Shown in pieces: positions 13,651 through 15,771 of a DNA stretch of 15,771 nucleotides. This DNA is from Candidatus Parepulonipiscium sp. PG-Nun2H_MBin03 (GTDB lineage: Bacteria > Bacillota > Clostridia > Lachnospirales > Cellulosilyticaceae). The position numbers were made by a program, and so were the translations under genes. The notes beneath the pieces were generated by a model that did no database searches, was not told the DNA's origin, and saw only the letters and a list, made by a program, of their open reading frames with translations. The stretch's first letter is position 1. Each line of letters opens with the position of its first letter. Location of the stretch: NCBI GenBank assembly GCA_001995005.1, contig MDJN01000009.1, forward strand, positions 1 to 15,771. Reading direction: 5' to 3'.

Positions 13651-14589
13651 TTATATTACTGACGTAACATATGGCAAAAATTTGATTGTATTATTATTCA
13701 GCGGTACATTTGCTTTTTTTATATATCCTAATACCAAATTCTTTTCTTTATCTTCAATATTGACACAACTTGGATTATCTTTTAAATCTACATTAACAGC
13801 AATATAACATAAATCCGTGTCATTTAACATTTCAGTAACTAGGTGGTCACTATTTGTTACTACTATTTCTTTTAACTGATTAGTACTTATATCACTTAAA
13901 TTTACATAATCGAAATGATGCTCTACAGAAAAGAAATCTCTTATACCCCTTACAAATTTACACTCTGGTAACTGATCCATCTTTACCGTTTTTCCACTGC
14001 CGTATAAGGGATGTTTTTTACCCACATAGATACATAATTGGCTTTCTTTTAATGCTATAAATTCTAAGTGTTTATGAGACAATATATGATTAAAAGCATT
14101 TTTTTGGTTTGGAGATATATATATAATACCTATTTCGCATACTCCTGTACTTACGTAATCTATAATCTCTTGAACTCCACCCTCTAGGTAATCTATGCCA
14201 AATTGTCTTCTATATTTTTTAGAGTTTGCTAACATTTGGTGATTATACTTATTTTCCATATCCTTATAAAATTTTTTAATTGCTTTAGCGATTACGGCAC
14301 TGGGATATGATGCTATAGATAATCTAGTAACAAAAAAATCTTTATCAATATCTTTTATCATATCCATCTGGCACAATATATTTTTTGCATAATAATAAAG
14401 TTTTTCACCTTGCGTAGTCACTTCTATGCCCTTACTTGTCCTAATGAATAAGTTTAAATCCAACTCTCTTTCCAATGAAGCTATAGATTTACTAATAGCT
14501 GGTTGAGATGTAAAAAGTCGCTCACTCGCCCTATAAAAGCTTTTCTCTTCCACTGCGGCTACTAGGTATTCTAATTGCCTAATTTCCAT
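13651..14589 (-). CDS. LysR family transcriptional regulator
   Basis: The protein has 312 residues, a typical LysR length. The N-terminal winged helix-turn-helix is textbook: MEIRQLEYLVAAVEEKSFYR, then SERLFTSQPAISKSIASLER (about 22-41) and LFIRTSKGIEVTTQGEKLYY (about 47-66). The remainder is the periplasmic-binding-protein-like effector domain, which is divergent and gives no ligand. AAGGG precedes the ATG by 7 nt. It lies directly upstream of the DUF2325 unit on the same strand, separated by a terminator. Its promoter has an upstream GTTA-N8-TAAC site like those of that unit, so both may answer to one repressor. A TGCA-rich palindrome in its leader may be its own binding site. Confidence 0.93.
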   Translation of the reverse strand: MEIRQLEYLVAAVEEKSFYRASERLFTSQPAISKSIASLERELDLNLFIRTSKGIEVTTQGEKLYYYAKNILCQMDMIKDIDKDFFVTRLSIASYPSAVIAKAIKKFYKDMENKYNHQMLANSKKYRRQFGIDYLEGGVQEIIDYVSTGVCEIGIIYISPNQKNAFNHILSHKHLEFIALKESQLCIYVGKKHPLYGSGKTVKMDQLPECKFVRGIRDFFSVEHHFDYVNLSDISTNQLKEIVVTNSDHLVTEMLNDTDLCYIAVNVDLKDNPSCVNIEDKEKNLVLGYIKKANVPLNNNTIKFLPYVTSVI

Positions 14590-14637
14590 ATCAATTCCCT
14601 TTCACCTGCTATATTTTTCTATTTCTTGTAATTTACT

Positions 14638-14659
14638 TGCATTATTGCACACGTATGCA
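14638..14659. repeat. Phased TGCA sites and palindrome in the LysR leader
   Basis: TGCA occurs at 14638, 14646 and 14656. The last two form the near-palindrome TGCA-C-ACGT-A-TGCA (14646-14659). It is downstream of the LysR promoter -10 and 57 bp before the start codon. It could be an autoregulatory operator or an RNA hairpin. Confidence 0.35.
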
Positions 14660-14688
14660 CTTTCTTTTTATCACTATAATTTATTCAA

Positions 14689-14717
14689 ATTATAACACAT
14701 TAACTAAGATAACTCAA
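14689..14717 (-). promoter_or_regulatory. LysR gene promoter
   Basis: On the minus strand TTGAGT (+ 14712-14717) and TATAAT (+ 14689-14694) are exactly 17 bp apart, with an extended -10 TG (TGTTATAAT). This gives a leader of about 93 nt. Confidence 0.75.
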
Positions 14718-14725
14718 ATATTTTT

Positions 14726-14741
14726 GTTAGGCTATCATAAC
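14726..14741. promoter_or_regulatory. Operator-like site upstream of the LysR promoter
   Basis: GTTA-GGCTATCA-TAAC has the same outer half-sites and the same 8-bp centre as operator copy 1 at 13463-13484 and lies 8 bp upstream of the LysR -35. The centre differs from the other two, so shared recognition is only suggested. Confidence 0.4.
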
Positions 14742-14746
14742 ATATC

Positions 14747-14788
14747 AAAAAAAGCCTTGCAAATACTCGAATTGTATTTGCAAGGCTT
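14747..14788 (-). terminator. Terminator after the MATE fragment
   Basis: AAGCCTTGCAAATAC (14752-14766) and GTATTTGCAAGGCTT (14774-14788) make a perfect 15-bp stem with a 7-nt loop. On the minus strand it runs into seven T (+ 14747-14753). It is the strongest terminator in the window and still marks the end of the otherwise truncated transporter gene. Confidence 0.92.
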
Positions 14789-14830
14789 CTGAGCTGTATT
14801 GTATGTAATTAAGCTAATTTTTCACACAGC

Positions 14831-15112
14831 CTATACTTCAATATTATTATCAAATTTCATCTTAAGTAAACGTAGTTCTCGCTTATAATATACAACAAAA
14901 ATAACTGACATTATTAATGCACTTACAGGGTAACATGCCCCTAGGAAATGAATTGTTGGGTTAAGCGGAAATATAAACAATACCCAAATAAATCTAAAAC
15001 CTACAACCCCTACCAATGTTATTATCATGGGTTTAAATGATTTTCCAAGCCCTCTAACGGCTTGTGAACAAATATTATTTGGTACAGCTAATAAATACAT
15101 AGGCATTATTAC
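14831..15112 (-). pseudogene. MATE family transporter, 3' remnant
   Basis: About the last 93 residues of a multidrug and toxin extrusion (Na+ or H+ antiport) transporter survive. The match rests on QAVRGLGKSFKPMIITLVGV, on GFRFIWVLFIFPLNPTIHFL and on YPVSALIMSVIFVVYYKREL, the last helices and cytoplasmic tail of MATE proteins. A whole MATE has about 450 residues, so four fifths is missing. Reading upstream, the frame enters a 12-15 bp hairpin at 15114-15143, gives a lysine-rich nonsense stretch and stops at 15164-15166; no MATE sequence resumes before the window edge. The first ATG (15104-15106) has no Shine-Dalgarno. It is a gene remnant left by deletion or insertion, and its terminator remains intact downstream. 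Confidence 0.85.
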
Positions 15113-15113
15113 A

Positions 15114-15143
15114 AAAAAGAAGGTTGCTGCAACCTTCTTTTTC
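15114..15143. terminator. Bidirectional terminator-like hairpin at the MATE break
   Basis: AAAGAAGGTTGC and GCAACCTTCTTT flank a single T, a nearly perfect palindrome with A-runs on the left and T-runs on the right, so it can terminate in both directions. It sits exactly where the MATE reading frame loses homology and would end minus-strand transcripts coming from the small genes to the right. Confidence 0.7.
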
Positions 15144-15326
15144 TTTACCCCTAGATGCTGTATCTATTCCACGAACACAGCCTCTATTCCACGCCTATCC
15201 TGCAGTTATACAACTGCGAGACGACAGACTGGAGATAAATCGACAGCCTGCGAAACACAAATATCAAATAAACTAATCCCTGATATTTGTATTTCTGCGG
15301 TTTTTATAATAACTTTCTTAAAGCGG
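15144..15326. other. Gene-free stretch with short repeats
   Basis: I find no convincing gene here. It contains TCTATTCCACG twice (15163-15173 and 15183-15193, 20-bp period), CGACAG-N-CTG twice (15222-15231 and 15241-15250, 19-bp period), a small hairpin GCAGTT-ATAC-AACTGC (15202-15217), and a 10-bp inverted repeat ACAAATATCA/TGATATTTGT (15257-15266 and 15281-15290). Much of it is GC-richer than the rest of the window. It looks like rearranged or decayed DNA. Confidence 0.5.
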
Positions 15327-15466
15327 ACTCTAAGAATGGATTTCTTAGAATGGATTTCTAGGAGCAGGCTTCTTGAAGTAAGCTTCTTGGAACAAGTTTC
15401 TTGGAGTAAACTTCTCGGGGTGAGTTTCTTGGAGTGAGCTTCTCGAAGCAGGCTTCTTGGGGGTTA
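15327..15466. repeat. 14-bp minisatellite, about ten units
   Basis: Tandem units of exactly 14 bp are visible, with boundaries at 15327, 15341, 15355, 15369, 15383, 15397, 15411, 15425, 15439 and 15453. The consensus is YTTCTYRGAGYRAG, for example CTTCTTGGAACAAG and TTTCTTGGAGTGAG. Apart from the end units and one A at 15360, all differences between units are transitions, so the purine/pyrimidine pattern Y6-R4-Y-R3 is kept. A less regular unit may precede it (15313-15326). The period is not a multiple of three, so it does not encode a repeated peptide in one frame. The last unit contains the stop codon of the small reading frame at 15464-15622. Confidence 0.85.
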
Positions 15467-15771
15467 TTTTAGATTTATGATGCATCCTGAAACTATCACA
15501 GAAGATACGATAGCTGCCGTAGTGTAGGCGCTGTATCTGTATATTTTGTTGTTTAGGGCTTTCAGCTGAGCTTTTCTTTTTTCGTTCCAGCGTTCTAAAA
15601 TCAATTTTAGTGTTTGATTCATAGTATTGTCCTGTATTATATTTGGCGTCTGATACTGTAGTAGTTTTCTTGTTTATATTTTCTCTGCCTTGCACTTTTA
15701 TGCTGCGACGGATTTTGTTTAGTATGTAATCGTCGGAGATTTGCTGGGCTTCCAATGCGGTTTTGGATCTG
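15345..15771 (-). CDS. Open frame entering from the right edge, uncertain
   Basis: A minus-strand frame is open from the window edge to 15345. Its first part looks like protein: RSKTALEAQQISDDYILNKI, then a basic stretch and SDAKYNTGQYYESNTKIDF. From about 15585 leftwards it becomes unconvincing: Lys/Ser/Gln/His-rich, then the translated minisatellite. Codons in the first part often end in C (TAC, AAC, GAC, ATC), unlike the A/T-ending codons of the rest of the window. I think either the true gene shifts by +1 near an A6 run at about 15581-15586 into the membrane-anchored frame listed next, or it lost its own stop. I do not recognise the family. Confidence 0.3.
   Translation of the reverse strand, partial: RSKTALEAQQISDDYILNKIRRSIKVQGRENINKKTTTVSDAKYNTGQYYESNTKIDFRTLERKKKSSAESPKQQNIQIQRLHYGSYRIFCDSFRMHHKSKITPKKPASRSSLQETHPEKFTPRNLFQEAYFKKPAPRNPF
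15464..15622 (-). CDS. Small membrane-anchored protein, 52 residues
   Basis: This ATG-to-TAA frame overlaps the open frame above in another register. It begins MNQTLKLILERWNEKRK, continues with a basic amphipathic helix, and ends with one hydrophobic helix (SAYTTAAIVSSVIVSGCIIN, about 31-50) and LK. An AGGA lies 8 nt before the ATG. Its composition is far more protein-like than the alternative frame over the same bases. It could be a genuine small gene or the C-terminal half of a frameshifted gene whose N-terminal half is in the overlapping frame. Its stop lies within the last unit of the minisatellite. The function is unknown. Confidence 0.35.
   Translation of the reverse strand: MNQTLKLILERWNEKRKAQLKALNNKIYRYSAYTTAAIVSSVIVSGCIINLK

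Noticed and set aside
15027..15437. Plus-strand open frame across the MATE remnant and the repeats
   Set aside because: It is antisense to MATE sequence in its first part and its end is only translated minisatellite; no start signal or protein-like composition.
15327..15466. Tandem array as a possible CRISPR
   Set aside because: Units are contiguous 14-mers with no unique spacers, far shorter than CRISPR repeats, and no cas genes are present.
15566..15590. Programmed -1 frameshift at the A-AAA-AAG heptamer in the right-edge frame
   Set aside because: The heptamer is in the right register, but the -1 frame meets a TGA within a few codons; the membrane-helix frame is +1, not -1.

Overview
The window is low-GC Firmicutes DNA, most likely from an anaerobic clostridium (possibly Lachnospirales; the genus cannot be read from the sequence). 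The signs are strong AGGAGG ribosome-binding sites, TTGACA/TATAAT promoters, T-tailed hairpin terminators, a single-chain pyruvate:ferredoxin oxidoreductase, and DUF3793, DUF2325 and DUF1904 proteins. All genes lie on the minus strand except the helicase-exonuclease gene (6872-9472) and a secreted-protein gene (10589-12019).

Layout, left to right. The front of the str operon (rpsL, then rpsG running off the left edge) has a consensus promoter and a 138-nt rpsL-rpsG spacer that can fold over the rpsG start. Next come pyruvate:ferredoxin oxidoreductase (nifJ) and a cardiolipin-synthase-type phospholipase D gene that begins 3 nt after the nifJ stop, closed by a clear terminator. A DUF1904 (tautomerase-like) gene is divergent from an 866-residue UvrD-type helicase that carries a complete DnaQ-like DEDDh exonuclease domain. 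A convergent bidirectional terminator separates the helicase from a tightly coupled pair, an ECF transporter S component and a DUF1893 protein. A secreted acidic protein is divergent from that pair.

The third part, in minus-strand reading order, is a LysR regulator followed by DUF2325, DUF3793 and a short flavodoxin. The DUF2325 promoter is bracketed by two copies of a GTTA-N8-TAAC-type operator, and a third copy lies just upstream of the LysR promoter. A metal-responsive (DtxR-like) repressor is an inference from operator shape and from the flavodoxin.

The right end (about 14.8-15.77 kb) looks rearranged. It holds a 3' fragment of a MATE transporter cut at a strong bidirectional hairpin, about 200 bp of short direct and inverted repeats with no convincing gene, and a 14-bp minisatellite of about ten units whose variation is nearly all transitions. 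The minisatellite begins at the stop codon of a small membrane-anchored reading frame, which overlaps another open frame entering from the right edge.

The window is mostly housekeeping and conserved clostridial genes. The parts most worth a second look are the dual/triple operator regulon, the R/Y-conserved minisatellite, the helicase-exonuclease fusion and the rpsG leader fold.
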